A stretch of 24,121 bases of DNA from Treponema sp. (GCA_016297405.1 JAEDGP010000030.1:1-24121), one strand, 5' to 3'; shown: positions 15,259 to 24,107, numbered from the stretch's first letter. The notes: generated from the letters alone by a model not told the origin. Translations and numbers: made by a program.

Positions 15259-17076
15259 ATGAGCCACGAAGCAATATTCTCTTCCAACATAAACGATCCT
15301 CTGGCATTGGAAAAGGAGTTTTTCCAAAAATTCCCGTTTTACAGCGAAGACTCGAAAGACCGGATTTCAAAGGCCTGGCATCTATTGCTGAAAAAAAGCG
15401 AAGGAAAACTCCGTTCCTGCGGTGCGCCATACTATCTGCACCCAATGAGAATTGCATTTATATTGGCTCAAAATGAATTCGATTCAGACTGCATTTGTGC
15501 CGGCATTCTTCACAGCTGCTATGACCTGGAAATTTCAGAAAATGAAATAACCAGAGAATTCGGCCAGACTGTTACAAATATAATCAACGGCGCATCCAAG
15601 ATAATGCACCTTTCCATCAACTCAAAAACTTTGCTGCAAGCAGATGCAATTCGAAAAATGCTTTTTGCCATGGTAGACGATGTCCGGGTGATTTTCGTAA
15701 AAATGGCAGACAGACTGGACAGGATACGAAACATCCGGAATGTAGAAAGCCAGAAGCAAAGGGAACTTGCGGCAGAAGTAATCGACATTTGGGCACCTCT
15801 GGCCGACCGTCTTGGTATGCAGGCTACAAAAAACGAATTCGAAGACCTTAGCCTGAAATACACAAATCCAGACGCTTTCCAACAGATCAAGGCCGTAATT
15901 GCACAGAAAAAGGACGAACGCTCCGCTTACCTTTCAAGCGCAGTGCAGAAAATCCAGGTAGAAGCAGAAAAAGCCAACATCGAAATTTCAATCGAAAGCA
16001 GAGCTAAGCATTTTTATTCAATTTATCAGAAAATGCGCAAACGGAACAAGGAACCTGGGGAACTTTATGATCTTCTGGCACTGCGCATAATCTGCCAGAA
16101 AAACGCAGACTGCTACACTCTAATTGGTATAGTACATAGCCTATGGAAACCATTGGATGGCAGATTCAAAGACTACATTGCAATGCCTAAATCAAACGGC
16201 TATCAGTCTTTGCACACCACCGTAATGTGCGAAGATCGCCCGCTGGAAATTCAAATAAGAACCCGAAAAATGCATGATGTGGCTGAACATGGAGTAGCTT
16301 CCCACTGGCTTTACAAAAAAGGCACAAACCATGATCTGGTAAGCGTAAAGAACCTAGGGATTTTCAATCAACTGCAGGAATTGCGCAACAAGCAGCTTTC
16401 CGACGATAATTTTTTTCAGGAATTCAAGAATGAACTTTTGGGGGACGAAATTGTTGTATTCACACCAAAAGGCGAAGTAATACAGCTGCCAGCGGGTTCC
16501 ACCGCCGTGGATTTTGCATACAAGATTCATTCTGCGATTGGCGAAAAGATAGTAGGTGCTAAGGCCGACGGAAAGATCATTCCGCTGGTGCAGCCGCTCA
16601 AAAACACGCAGATTATAGAAATCATTACAAATCCTCAGGCGCATCCTACCGAAAACCAGCTCAAGGCCGTACACACATCAAAAGCCCGATCAAAAATCCA
16701 CGCCTGGCTAGCTGCAAACGACCCTAATTTTGTGGATACTGCGGCTGCACAAAGAGCCGAAGATTCAGAAATAGAACGCCAGTCTCAAAAACGGCCATCC
16801 GATGAAAAACATTCACATAAAAAAGGTTCCGGCTATATCCCACCAGAATCAAAAGGAACTGGTAAAATAAAAATCGGAAATACCACAAATTTTCTTGTCA
16901 ATTTTGCAAAATGCTGCAAGCCGGAATTTCCAGATCCAATCGTAGGCTACGTTTCTCACGGCAAAGGAATCATGATTCATAAAGCAACCTGCTATACTTA
17001 TCACAGGATTCCAAACCTTGAACGCAGAACCATAGAAGTTCAATGGGAAACAGAAGAAGACGCAAAGAAAAAATAA
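15259..17076 (+). CDS. RelA/SpoT (RSH) family (p)ppGpp synthetase, hydrolase half altered
   Basis: 605 residues, shorter than the usual 700-750. The hydrolase (HD) region, about 35-195, keeps H61 and H85, but the HD pair is H85-S86, the ED pair is lost (HSCYDLE for HDxxEDT), and the usual ADRLHN reads ADRLDR (150-155). The synthetase region, about 245-345, is intact: YSIYQKM (253-259), RFKDYIAMPKSNGYQSLHT (302-320), and EIQIRT (330-335). A TGS domain spans ~396-457, and a CC/HC zinc-type module includes C552, C553, H574 and C578. The C-terminal ACT domain is absent. It should make (p)ppGpp during starvation; degrading it looks impaired. It starts 7 nt after the ThyX-like stop with no clear ribosome site, suggesting coupled translation. 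Confidence 0.92.
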   Translation: MSHEAIFSSNINDPLALEKEFFQKFPFYSEDSKDRISKAWHLLLKKSEGKLRSCGAPYYLHPMRIAFILAQNEFDSDCICAGILHSCYDLEISENEITREFGQTVTNIINGASKIMHLSINSKTLLQADAIRKMLFAMVDDVRVIFVKMADRLDRIRNIRNVESQKQRELAAEVIDIWAPLADRLGMQATKNEFEDLSLKYTNPDAFQQIKAVIAQKKDERSAYLSSAVQKIQVEAEKANIEISIESRAKHFYSIYQKMRKRNKEPGELYDLLALRIICQKNADCYTLIGIVHSLWKPLDGRFKDYIAMPKSNGYQSLHTTVMCEDRPLEIQIRTRKMHDVAEHGVASHWLYKKGTNHDLVSVKNLGIFNQLQELRNKQLSDDNFFQEFKNELLGDEIVVFTPKGEVIQLPAGSTAVDFAYKIHSAIGEKIVGAKADGKIIPLVQPLKNTQIIEIITNPQAHPTENQLKAVHTSKARSKIHAWLAANDPNFVDTAAAQRAEDSEIERQSQKRPSDEKHSHKKGSGYIPPESKGTGKIKIGNTTNFLVNFAKCCKPEFPDPIVGYVSHGKGIMIHKATCYTYHRIPNLERRTIEVQWETEEDAKKK

Positions 17077-17083
17077 TTCAAAA

Positions 17084-17977
17084 TCAATCCAAGCTTACCA
17101 CTTTGATTCTGCTGGAAAAAGAAGATTCATTTACGGTAACAACGGCCCAGCTGCGGTCTTCCAGATATCCTGGCAGATTGTTTTCAATGAAGCTGCCAAG
17201 TCTGTTTTCATGTTTTTCATGTGTATGGCCATCAAAAAAACGAATCACATCATTTTTTGCACAAAGGGATATCAAAAGATTACGCTCAGTTGTATCTTGC
17301 ATGGTAAAATAGAAAAATCCATCCGCATAAAGCGGAAAGTGGGAAAAAACGAATTTTTTATTAGAATCGTTTTTCATCGCAGCTTTCAATTTTGAAAACT
17401 GCTTTTTTCCTAATGAACCGCTTCCTGAATCAATAAAATACCAGCTGATTCCATGGGTTTGGAAAACATAAAACGAAGTATAAGGATACACATACTTCCG
17501 GTAGGATTCCCACCCAGAATTATAAAGATCATGGTTTCCAACAATACTATAGGTAACAATCGGGTTGCCCAAAGGATTTGGAATTTCAGCTATCTGATCG
17601 GTAAATTTCCTGTAATTACGGTATTCCCCTGGCTTACCATGTTCGGCCACATCTCCAAGGCAGACGATAAAATAAGGTCTTTTGCTCTGGGGCAAATCCA
17701 TAATTTTTTGGATAAACTGCTGGTCTTTACGTTCACCTGTCTTCTTACCATGTTCCCCGCCAAAATGAACATCTGTGATCAGCCAAAAATCATAATCTGC
17801 ATCAGATGGAACTTCAGGAACTTCGGAAGATGGCAAAGATAGCAAAGACCTGGCTCTGCTGTTTACAACCCCATCCCGATAAAAGAATTCATCTAGTCCG
17901 TAGCTGCAGGAAAAGAACATAAAAATGGACAGAAGTATCAAAGCTACATATCTGATTTTTAGAAAATTGATTTTCAT
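17084..17977 (-). CDS. Calcineurin-like metallophosphoesterase, predicted lipoprotein
   Basis: 297 residues. A hydrophobic signal segment (about 9-23) ends in FFSC with Cys24, a lipobox acceptable under loose spirochaetal rules, so the enzyme is probably lipid-anchored outside the inner membrane. The two-metal phosphoesterase motifs are all present: D69-x-H71, GD at 108-109, GNHD (147-150), H213 in SHFP, and GHTH (250-253). The substrate is unknown (phosphomonoester or diester). It starts 9 nt after the stop of the barrel-protein gene, with AGGGGTGG just upstream, and is last in a four-gene operon. It ends 7 bp from the convergent RelA/SpoT stop with no visible terminator. Confidence 0.88.
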   Translation of the reverse strand: MKINFLKIRYVALILLSIFMFFSCSYGLDEFFYRDGVVNSRARSLLSLPSSEVPEVPSDADYDFWLITDVHFGGEHGKKTGERKDQQFIQKIMDLPQSKRPYFIVCLGDVAEHGKPGEYRNYRKFTDQIAEIPNPLGNPIVTYSIVGNHDLYNSGWESYRKYVYPYTSFYVFQTHGISWYFIDSGSGSLGKKQFSKLKAAMKNDSNKKFVFSHFPLYADGFFYFTMQDTTERNLLISLCAKNDVIRFFDGHTHEKHENRLGSFIENNLPGYLEDRSWAVVTVNESSFSSRIKVVSLD

Positions 17978-17986
17978 CGCCCACCC

Positions 17987-18757
17987 CTAAATCGAATATC
18001 TGAACCAGGCCCTTGCAGCAAAACTGTTAAAATTTGCGCTAAGGGTAAACAAATCTATGTACTGAAGTTCAGCTTCCGTGCCAAAAAACCAGTGATCATC
18101 AATTTTCAAACTGGAACCTAATTTGAAATCCGGGGCAAAGAAAAGAAAATACCTGTAATAGGAATAGGACGCAAAATCAAATGTAAGGTGGACCCTATCC
18201 TTCAGATTCACGGCAATACCGGCATGCAATGCGATAGAATCGTTTTTGAGCCAGGGCAGAGAATCCTGGATTTCATAAATGCGAGCAGCTTTAAAATGAT
18301 GGGAAAAATCCACCTGAGCACTAAATATTTTATGGGCATCATATTTCAGATAGATTCCGGTAAGCAAATCAAGCTCACAATATTCCTGGGTGTAAAACTG
18401 AGAATGGAATGTAGTCCCCACACCAGCATTAAAACAGCCCCAGAAAGTTGGCCAGTAAATAAGCCTGGCCGTAAGGTCTGCCGACTGACCAAAAAATTTA
18501 CATCCCCAGGAAACATCAAACTGCGCCATGTCCAGATCGGTTGTCAAATCAAAACCAACCATATCCAAATTGTAATCTGTGCCATCTTCAATGGAAAGAG
18601 CAGCCGTAATTGACCATTGTGGATCACAAGTCCAAAACACTACTGCAGGCACCTGTTCAGATTCAGACCGGGATTCTGCCTGAGATTCCAAAGTCCAGGC
18701 TGCAAAAGACAAATGAAAAAAAACGATTGCAATAAACGCAAATCTTAAGTTTTTCAT
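17987..18757 (-). CDS. Putative secreted beta-barrel (outer-membrane) protein
   Basis: 256 residues. A signal peptide is predicted at about 1-20 or 1-27 (AIVFFHLSFAAW, then a Glu/Ser-rich stretch). The rest alternates polar and hydrophobic/aromatic residues in strand-sized runs and ends in an aromatic-rich strand (RAWFRYSI), as small outer-membrane barrels do. No family is recognised. It starts 5 nt after the U32 gene's stop and has no clear ribosome site, so translation is probably coupled. The metallophosphoesterase lipoprotein follows, so the two may act together at the envelope; that is inference. Confidence 0.65.
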   Translation of the reverse strand: MKNLRFAFIAIVFFHLSFAAWTLESQAESRSESEQVPAVVFWTCDPQWSITAALSIEDGTDYNLDMVGFDLTTDLDMAQFDVSWGCKFFGQSADLTARLIYWPTFWGCFNAGVGTTFHSQFYTQEYCELDLLTGIYLKYDAHKIFSAQVDFSHHFKAARIYEIQDSLPWLKNDSIALHAGIAVNLKDRVHLTFDFASYSYYRYFLFFAPDFKLGSSLKIDDHWFFGTEAELQYIDLFTLSANFNSFAARAWFRYSI

Positions 18758-18762
18758 AATGA

Positions 18763-20238
18763 CTATCTGCCGGTATCTCTAATTTCGCCGCTTACGTATT
18801 CCGGGTCAAAAATGCGAACAAGCGTACCGTTTTGCAAAGGATATTTTGTATAGAGCAAACACGGATGACCGTCACAAACCCATTGGCGCAGCGTTCCATC
18901 TTCAGGATCAACCAAAAGCCATTCTTCCGGTAAAGCTTTTACACATACCGTATCAGGAGAAACAAATTCCACAGGATCCCCAGCTTTTATCATGTTCAAA
19001 GCCTTAATGTTATACATAAACCAATCCTGGCCACCTGTAGTTTTCTGGCAAACGCTTTCAGGGTAGCGGTCAGGATTTTTTTCCATATCTGCAAGGCGGG
19101 CTTTTTGAGCTCCAGGATGCATTGCCGCAAATTCATTCTGAAGCTTCTCCTTATGGTCGGCACCTTTTTTTATCACAGCTAAAGTTTTTTCACCAGAAAA
19201 CCTGTCCCCTACTTCGGCTGCAAGAATATACTGACTGTCTGTAGCACCTGTTACCGTCTGATCTGCTTCACTCCGGTTATAATAGAAACCTGTTCCAGAT
19301 TCCCGATGACTTACATTCTCAAGCTCGTCGATAAAAGGTTTCGCCTCTTCAGAGGAAATTTTTCCTTCCATTGCGTCCAGAGCCTTTCTATATGCACGAG
19401 TTACAAGGGCAACATAGTATATGCTTTTCATTCGGCCTTCGATCTTGATTGAATCGATACCGGCGTTCTTCATGTCTTCAAGATGTTCAATCATACGCAA
19501 ATCCTTACTGGAAAGGATTGCGGTAAAATCATCACCTTCAAAAATAGGGAAATATTCCCCAGGGCGTTTTCTTTCCTGAATCACAAGGGCACCAGATGCA
19601 GCCAGTTCCTTTGCTTTTGCTGGATCTGCAAAAAGATCGTAATCCCAGCGACAGGTATGAGTACAAGCTCCAGCCTGGGCACTCCGGCCTGTAAGATAGG
19701 CACTCATAAGACAGCGACCAGCATAAGCGATACACATTGCGCCGTGGGCAAAAGCTTCCAGCTCCACATCTGGTACGGCATCCTTTATTTGCCGTATTTC
19801 ATTCAATGACACTTCCCGACCAAGAACTACCCGACTAAAGCCCATGGATTTGTACATTTTTACAGCTTCCCGATTTATACAACTTGCCTGAGTGGAAACA
19901 TGAAGTTGTGCCGAAGGAAAATGCTTTTGCAGAATCGGAACCATTCCAATATCCTGCACAATAAAAGCATCTATTGGATAGGCTTTGAAATAATCCAGAT
20001 TTGCCAGAAAATTATCGATATCACTATTATGGAAAGAAATGTTTAATGCACAATGCAGTTTTCTGCCAGGGAACTGTTCTTTAAGTTGGATTACCTTCTT
20101 GTATTCGTCTTCGTAAAAATTATCAGCTTTTACACGAAGAGAAAATTTCTTAAGACCAATATAGGCGGCATCAGCGCCATATGCATATGCGTAGTATAGT
20201 TTTTCAACATTTCCTGCTGGAGAAAGTAACTCTATCAT
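18763..20238 (-). CDS. Peptidase U32 family protein (TrhP/RlhA-like RNA hydroxylation type)
   Basis: 491 residues. The U32 signature is seen at 162-180 (AFAHGAMCIAYAGRCLMSA), followed by GACTHTCRWDY (190-200); C169, C176, C192 and C196 are the expected Fe-S cluster ligands. ELLSPAGN opens the barrel and a C-terminal domain covers ~390-485, as in proteins of the TrhP (YegQ) group. Members studied in E. coli and B. subtilis hydroxylate tRNA uridine-34 or 23S rRNA; older annotations call them collagenases. I infer an RNA-modification role but cannot choose among subgroups. It overlaps the preceding hydrolase gene by 4 nt (ATGA). Confidence 0.85.
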   Translation of the reverse strand: MIELLSPAGNVEKLYYAYAYGADAAYIGLKKFSLRVKADNFYEDEYKKVIQLKEQFPGRKLHCALNISFHNSDIDNFLANLDYFKAYPIDAFIVQDIGMVPILQKHFPSAQLHVSTQASCINREAVKMYKSMGFSRVVLGREVSLNEIRQIKDAVPDVELEAFAHGAMCIAYAGRCLMSAYLTGRSAQAGACTHTCRWDYDLFADPAKAKELAASGALVIQERKRPGEYFPIFEGDDFTAILSSKDLRMIEHLEDMKNAGIDSIKIEGRMKSIYYVALVTRAYRKALDAMEGKISSEEAKPFIDELENVSHRESGTGFYYNRSEADQTVTGATDSQYILAAEVGDRFSGEKTLAVIKKGADHKEKLQNEFAAMHPGAQKARLADMEKNPDRYPESVCQKTTGGQDWFMYNIKALNMIKAGDPVEFVSPDTVCVKALPEEWLLVDPEDGTLRQWVCDGHPCLLYTKYPLQNGTLVRIFDPEYVSGEIRDTGR

Positions 20239-21248
20239 GCTTCTGCCTTCAAACTCTGTTCAAGTTTAGGTTTATTTTCAAAGGTCTGGCGAACTGTATT
20301 GCCGCCTTTTTCAGTTCCGGCAATGATGCGGGAAAAAGCATCCAGAGCATCATGAGATTCCTTAAGATATTCATCAGCCATCTGAAAAAGATGCATCATA
20401 TCTGGCCAGGTTTCAAGGCGACAATCGCAACCACATTCCTTAAGCATGGCCGTAAAGTTTTTTGCTTCATCCAAAAGGATTTCTTTTTCGCCGCACTGAA
20501 TATAAACCGGAGGAAAACCTTCCAGCAATTCCTTTGCAGCAAACACAGGCGAAATAAGTGGATTTTCCAGATTTGAAGAATAGGTATACACTTCGCCGCT
20601 GCGCGAAAGCACATCAGCGCTCATTATTTCGTCGCATACTTTTTTGCCGTTCTTCAGCGGGCTTGAATTAGAAAGATTCAGCCAAGGGGAAAAAAGCACA
20701 ACCTGTTTTATGCAGCGGCGATATCTTTCGCGAAGATTTAATAGCAATGCTATGGCAATACTTGCGCCGGCTCCATCTGCTGCAATAATCACTTCGGGCT
20801 GATTTTCTTCCCTTGATTCGCCATTGGAATCAAGGGAACGGGCTATCTGCTCCTCTGTAAAAAGCACTCGAAAAGCAGTCTGCACATCTTCAATAGCTGC
20901 CGGAAAAGGATAAGCCGGCGCAAGACGATATTCTGGCACAACAATGCGGCTGCAGGCTTTATCCGAAAGCACAGAACAAAATTCCCTGTAAGAAGCACGA
21001 GAACCGCCAACAAAGCAGCCGCCATGTACATAAAACATTATTCGCTTGGACGAATACAATTCAGGAACCAAAACATCGCAACGCACATTTCCAAAATCTC
21101 GTTCAGTGCGTTCCACATGATTTGGCAAAACATCAACAGAAAAAGCTTTTTCGATCCTGGCGCGATAAGTTTTTTCGTTATATTTTGAAGTATAGGCAAG
21201 AGTCTTAAGCTTTTTAAGAGCCGCTTTTCTGTTGTTCTTTTCTACCAT
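20235..21248 (-). CDS. Alpha/beta hydrolase (HSL/fold-3 family), probably catalytically altered
   Basis: 337 residues. The oxyanion motif HGG is at 75-77 and the family's EYRLAP at 106-111. The nucleophile elbow, normally GDSAGG, reads ADGAGA (157-162), so the catalytic Ser is Gly159 (codon GGA). The acid position appears to be Glu256 in place of Asp, while His286 (MMHLF) is kept. Lipase/esterase activity is therefore doubtful; a binding or regulatory role is possible. First gene of the operon with U32, the barrel protein and the phosphoesterase, and it overlaps U32 by 4 nt. No ribosome site precedes the ATG at 21248, and the promoter at 21256-21264 would start the transcript about at that codon, suggesting leaderless translation. 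Confidence 0.8.
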   Translation of the reverse strand: MVEKNNRKAALKKLKTLAYTSKYNEKTYRARIEKAFSVDVLPNHVERTERDFGNVRCDVLVPELYSSKRIMFYVHGGCFVGGSRASYREFCSVLSDKACSRIVVPEYRLAPAYPFPAAIEDVQTAFRVLFTEEQIARSLDSNGESREENQPEVIIAADGAGASIAIALLLNLRERYRRCIKQVVLFSPWLNLSNSSPLKNGKKVCDEIMSADVLSRSGEVYTYSSNLENPLISPVFAAKELLEGFPPVYIQCGEKEILLDEAKNFTAMLKECGCDCRLETWPDMMHLFQMADEYLKESHDALDAFSRIIAGTEKGGNTVRQTFENKPKLEQSLKAEA

Positions 21249-21255
21249 AACGCAA

Positions 21256-21288
21256 AGTATAGCAAATCACACCTGATTTTGCTATACT
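21256..21288. promoter_or_regulatory. Symmetric divergent promoter region between the hydrolase and metA
   Basis: Arms AGTATAGCAAA (21256-21266) and TTTGCTATACT (21278-21288) are perfect 11-bp inverted copies around an 11-bp centre. Each arm contains an extended -10 (TGCTATACT): one serves metA on the plus strand, the other the hydrolase operon on the minus strand. Neither has a good -35. Confidence 0.5.
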
Positions 21289-21310
21289 ACGCATTAATTG
21301 GAGGTTTACA

Positions 21311-22225
21311 ATGCCAGTTAAAATTCATGCAGATCTTCCTGCATGCAGCACTCTTGAACAGGAAAACGTTTTTGTAATCACAGAAAACAGAGCCCAGACA
21401 CAAGATATCCGCCCTTTAAAAGTTGCAATCGTAAACCTAATGCCTACAAAAGAAACTACAGAAACTCAGCTTCTGCGACTTCTTTCCAACACTCCTCTTC
21501 AGATTGAAATTTCCCTTATCAGAATGGAAAACCACAACTACAAAAACACTGATCAGGAATACCTTGACAAATTTTATTTACCTTCAAGCCAGGTTTTCAA
21601 CAAAAAATTTGACGGAATGATTATTACCGGAGCACCGGTAGAACAGATTCCATTTGAAGAAGTAGATTATTGGAAAGAGCTTTGCCAGATTATGGACTAT
21701 GCTAAAAAAAATGTATTCTCCACACTATATGTGTGCTGGGGATCCTTCGCAGGCCTTTACCATCATTACAACATTCCAAAATATCCTATCGATAAGAAAC
21801 TGTTCGGCATTTTTATGAACAGCAGAACCACATTAAATGATCCGCTACTCCGTGGCCTGGATGACACATTTCCATTCCCACAGTCTCGCCACACCACACT
21901 GATGGAAGACGACATCATCAGACATCCAGAGCTGACTATTCTGGCTAAATCAAAGGAATGCGGAGTAACACTTGTAAAATCCAATGATAACCGGGAAATT
22001 TTTATGACCGGCCATCTGGAATACGACACGGATACATTGGCAAAAGAATATTGGCGCGATAAAGACAAAGGGCTGCCGATTGACATTCCAAAAAACTATT
22101 TTCCAAACAACAACCCAAGTCTGATGCCTTCATCATACTGGAGAAGCACTGCGCATCTTCTGTATTCCAACTGGCTGAACTATTATGTTTACCAGGAAAC
22201 TCCATTCAATTTCACAGAAAAATAG
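21311..22225 (+). CDS. metA: Homoserine O-acyltransferase (predicted acetyl-CoA type)
   Basis: 304 residues, collinear with E. coli MetA numbering. It activates homoserine for methionine synthesis in the cytosol. The catalytic Cys142 (YVCWGSF, 140-146), His235 and Glu237 (TGHLEYD, 233-239) are present. Residue 111, which is known to set acyl-donor choice (Gly for succinyl-CoA, Glu for acetyl-CoA), is Glu (TGAPVEQ, 106-112), so O-acetylhomoserine is the likely product. GGAGG (21300-21304) lies 6 nt before the ATG. It has its own promoter, diverging from the hydrolase operon. No S-box or other RNA leader fits in the 62-bp gap. Confidence 0.95.
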   Translation: MPVKIHADLPACSTLEQENVFVITENRAQTQDIRPLKVAIVNLMPTKETTETQLLRLLSNTPLQIEISLIRMENHNYKNTDQEYLDKFYLPSSQVFNKKFDGMIITGAPVEQIPFEEVDYWKELCQIMDYAKKNVFSTLYVCWGSFAGLYHHYNIPKYPIDKKLFGIFMNSRTTLNDPLLRGLDDTFPFPQSRHTTLMEDDIIRHPELTILAKSKECGVTLVKSNDNREIFMTGHLEYDTDTLAKEYWRDKDKGLPIDIPKNYFPNNNPSLMPSSYWRSTAHLLYSNWLNYYVYQETPFNFTEK

Positions 22226-22402
22226 GTAGCCTGTCCTGATTTTGCAAAAGTTCACCCATTATGAAGCGAATAATCTTTGCTTTTTTATATAGTTCAGTCT
22301 CTTTTTGCCCGATATCAGATGCCTTTCAATTGGCACAGGCTTTTCCTATTCCCTCTTTTCAAAAAATTGAATCAGATAATTCTTTTTTTGCGTATATTCC
22401 AA

Positions 22403-22432
22403 TTGGCAACCCTCATTATTTTAGGGTAATAT
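22403..22432 (+). promoter_or_regulatory. Promoter for the Na+/phosphate cotransporter gene
   Basis: TTGGCA (22403-22408, 5/6) and TAATAT (22427-22432) are 18 bp apart. The predicted transcript start coincides with the ATG at 22440, and no ribosome site is present at normal spacing. Confidence 0.45.
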
Positions 22433-22439
22433 CAACTCT

Positions 22440-24107
22440 ATGAATATCTTCACTTCCCTTCTTCAGCTGGTAGGAAGCCTTGGTTTTCTCTTGTACGGCA
22501 TGCGCCTTATGAGTGACGGCGTTCAGAAAAGCGCCGGTGAAAAACTGCAGCGAACCCTGAGCAAAATCACAGGAAATAGAATTGCCGGCCTATTTACTGG
22601 ACTTGCAATCACCATGATCATCCAATCATCTGGTGCCACTACTGTAATGGTAATTTCTTTTATCAATGCAGGATTAATTACCCTTACCCAGTCTGTAGGG
22701 GTTATCTTTGGTGCAAACATCGGTACAACCATCACAGCCTGGATAGTTTCCCTCTTTGGTTTTAACTTCAAGATTTCATCTTTCGCCATTCCGCTTTTTG
22801 GAATCGGCTTTTTTATGACCCTTCTTAAAGATTCCCGACTAAAAAACTCCGGTGAAGCCATAATGGGATTTGGACTTTTGTTCATCGGTCTTGGCTGGCT
22901 CTCAGATGTTTTTAAGCCAGGTCATCCTGACTCGTTTTTAACAGAAGACAGCTTAAATTTCATGAAATCCCTTCAAAGCTGGGGTGCCCTTTCAATAATC
23001 ATCAGCGTGCTCATTGGCGTTGTAATCACTGCGCTCATGCACTCATCATCTGCGTTTTCTGCCATCGTAATCACCATGGCTTACAATAAAATCATCGACT
23101 GGCCAACAGCCTGCGCAATGACAATCGGAAGCAACATCGGCTCTACCATAGATGCCATAATGGCCGCCTTTGGCTCCTCCAGTGATGCCCGCCGTTCCGC
23201 CCTTATCCACGTTATGTTCAACGTTTTTGGTGCTGTTCTGGCACTCGCTTTCTTCAATCCTTTCATAAACCTTGTAATTTTTCTTACTCCAACAGACAAC
23301 ATTGCTATCCAGATATCAATGCTGCACACTGTTTTCAAAACTTTGAACACTCTTCTTTTGCTTCCGTTCTGTAATCAGCTTGTTCATTTGAGCCAAATCC
23401 TTATTAAAGACGATCAAAAATCCAGCAGCAAAGTATACCACTTGGATTTTCAGGAACATGTTGGCAAAGAAAGTGCCGCAATGCACATAATTCGACTTGA
23501 AAAAGAAATTGCAGACATGACCGATGTTGCAACAGAAATGTTCGACAGGCTTCAGATTGGCATTTCCAGGCGAAACCAGAAATTCATCGAAGAACATATA
23601 GAATCATTGGAACAGGAAGAAGATTATTGCGACCAGATGCACGAACAACTTATAAAATACATCATCGCATGCCAGAGCCTTTCAATCACACCGAACCAGC
23701 ACACAAACTTGAATCTGATGGTCGGCATAATCGAAGATCTGGAAGCCATGACCGATGAATGCTTTGCCGCCGGAATGCTTCTTCAAAAATCCATAGAAAA
23801 AAAGATGAAGTTCCCTCAGGAAGATATGGAAAAAATGATTCCGTATGTGGAATTGGCCCGCCAGTTCCTGCAGTTTATCCGAATAAACATCAACAAGCAT
23901 CTGAACGAAGACAAACTTTCAATGGCTACGGAACTTGAAGATTCCATCGACTTATACAGAAAAAATCTCAAGAAACTTGCCCGAAAGCGTCTTGAAAGCG
24001 GTGCCGATGTTAAGGCTGAGCTTTTATACCTGGATCTTGTGCGACAGATTGAAAAGATTGGCGACAATGCATTCAACATTTCAAGTCTTTTGGCACAAAC
24101 CTTATAA
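22440..24107 (+). CDS. Na+/phosphate cotransporter with a PhoU-like tail (NptA family)
   Basis: 555 residues. The N-terminal ~330 residues contain two inverted membrane halves typical of type II Na+/Pi cotransporters: the QSS motif IIQSSGATTV (60-69) with GANIGTT (91-97), and MHSSSAFSAIV (200-210) with GSNIGST (230-236). Residues ~345-550 form a helical PhoU-like domain, the arrangement seen in bacterial NptA proteins. It imports phosphate with Na+ at the inner membrane, with the tail probably a regulatory part. A small overlapping frame upstream is not convincing. No Shine-Dalgarno is near the ATG; AGGG is 13 nt away. The run after the stop (CAAAAAAACGGCTG to the window end) may be one arm of a terminator cut by the window edge. 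Confidence 0.93.
   Translation: MNIFTSLLQLVGSLGFLLYGMRLMSDGVQKSAGEKLQRTLSKITGNRIAGLFTGLAITMIIQSSGATTVMVISFINAGLITLTQSVGVIFGANIGTTITAWIVSLFGFNFKISSFAIPLFGIGFFMTLLKDSRLKNSGEAIMGFGLLFIGLGWLSDVFKPGHPDSFLTEDSLNFMKSLQSWGALSIIISVLIGVVITALMHSSSAFSAIVITMAYNKIIDWPTACAMTIGSNIGSTIDAIMAAFGSSSDARRSALIHVMFNVFGAVLALAFFNPFINLVIFLTPTDNIAIQISMLHTVFKTLNTLLLLPFCNQLVHLSQILIKDDQKSSSKVYHLDFQEHVGKESAAMHIIRLEKEIADMTDVATEMFDRLQIGISRRNQKFIEEHIESLEQEEDYCDQMHEQLIKYIIACQSLSITPNQHTNLNLMVGIIEDLEAMTDECFAAGMLLQKSIEKKMKFPQEDMEKMIPYVELARQFLQFIRININKHLNEDKLSMATELEDSIDLYRKNLKKLARKRLESGADVKAELLYLDLVRQIEKIGDNAFNISSLLAQTL

Noticed and set aside
22261..22443. 60-residue plus-strand frame overlapping the Na+/phosphate transporter start by ATGA
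   Set aside because: No ribosome site, protein-like character is weak, and it runs through the likely transporter promoter.
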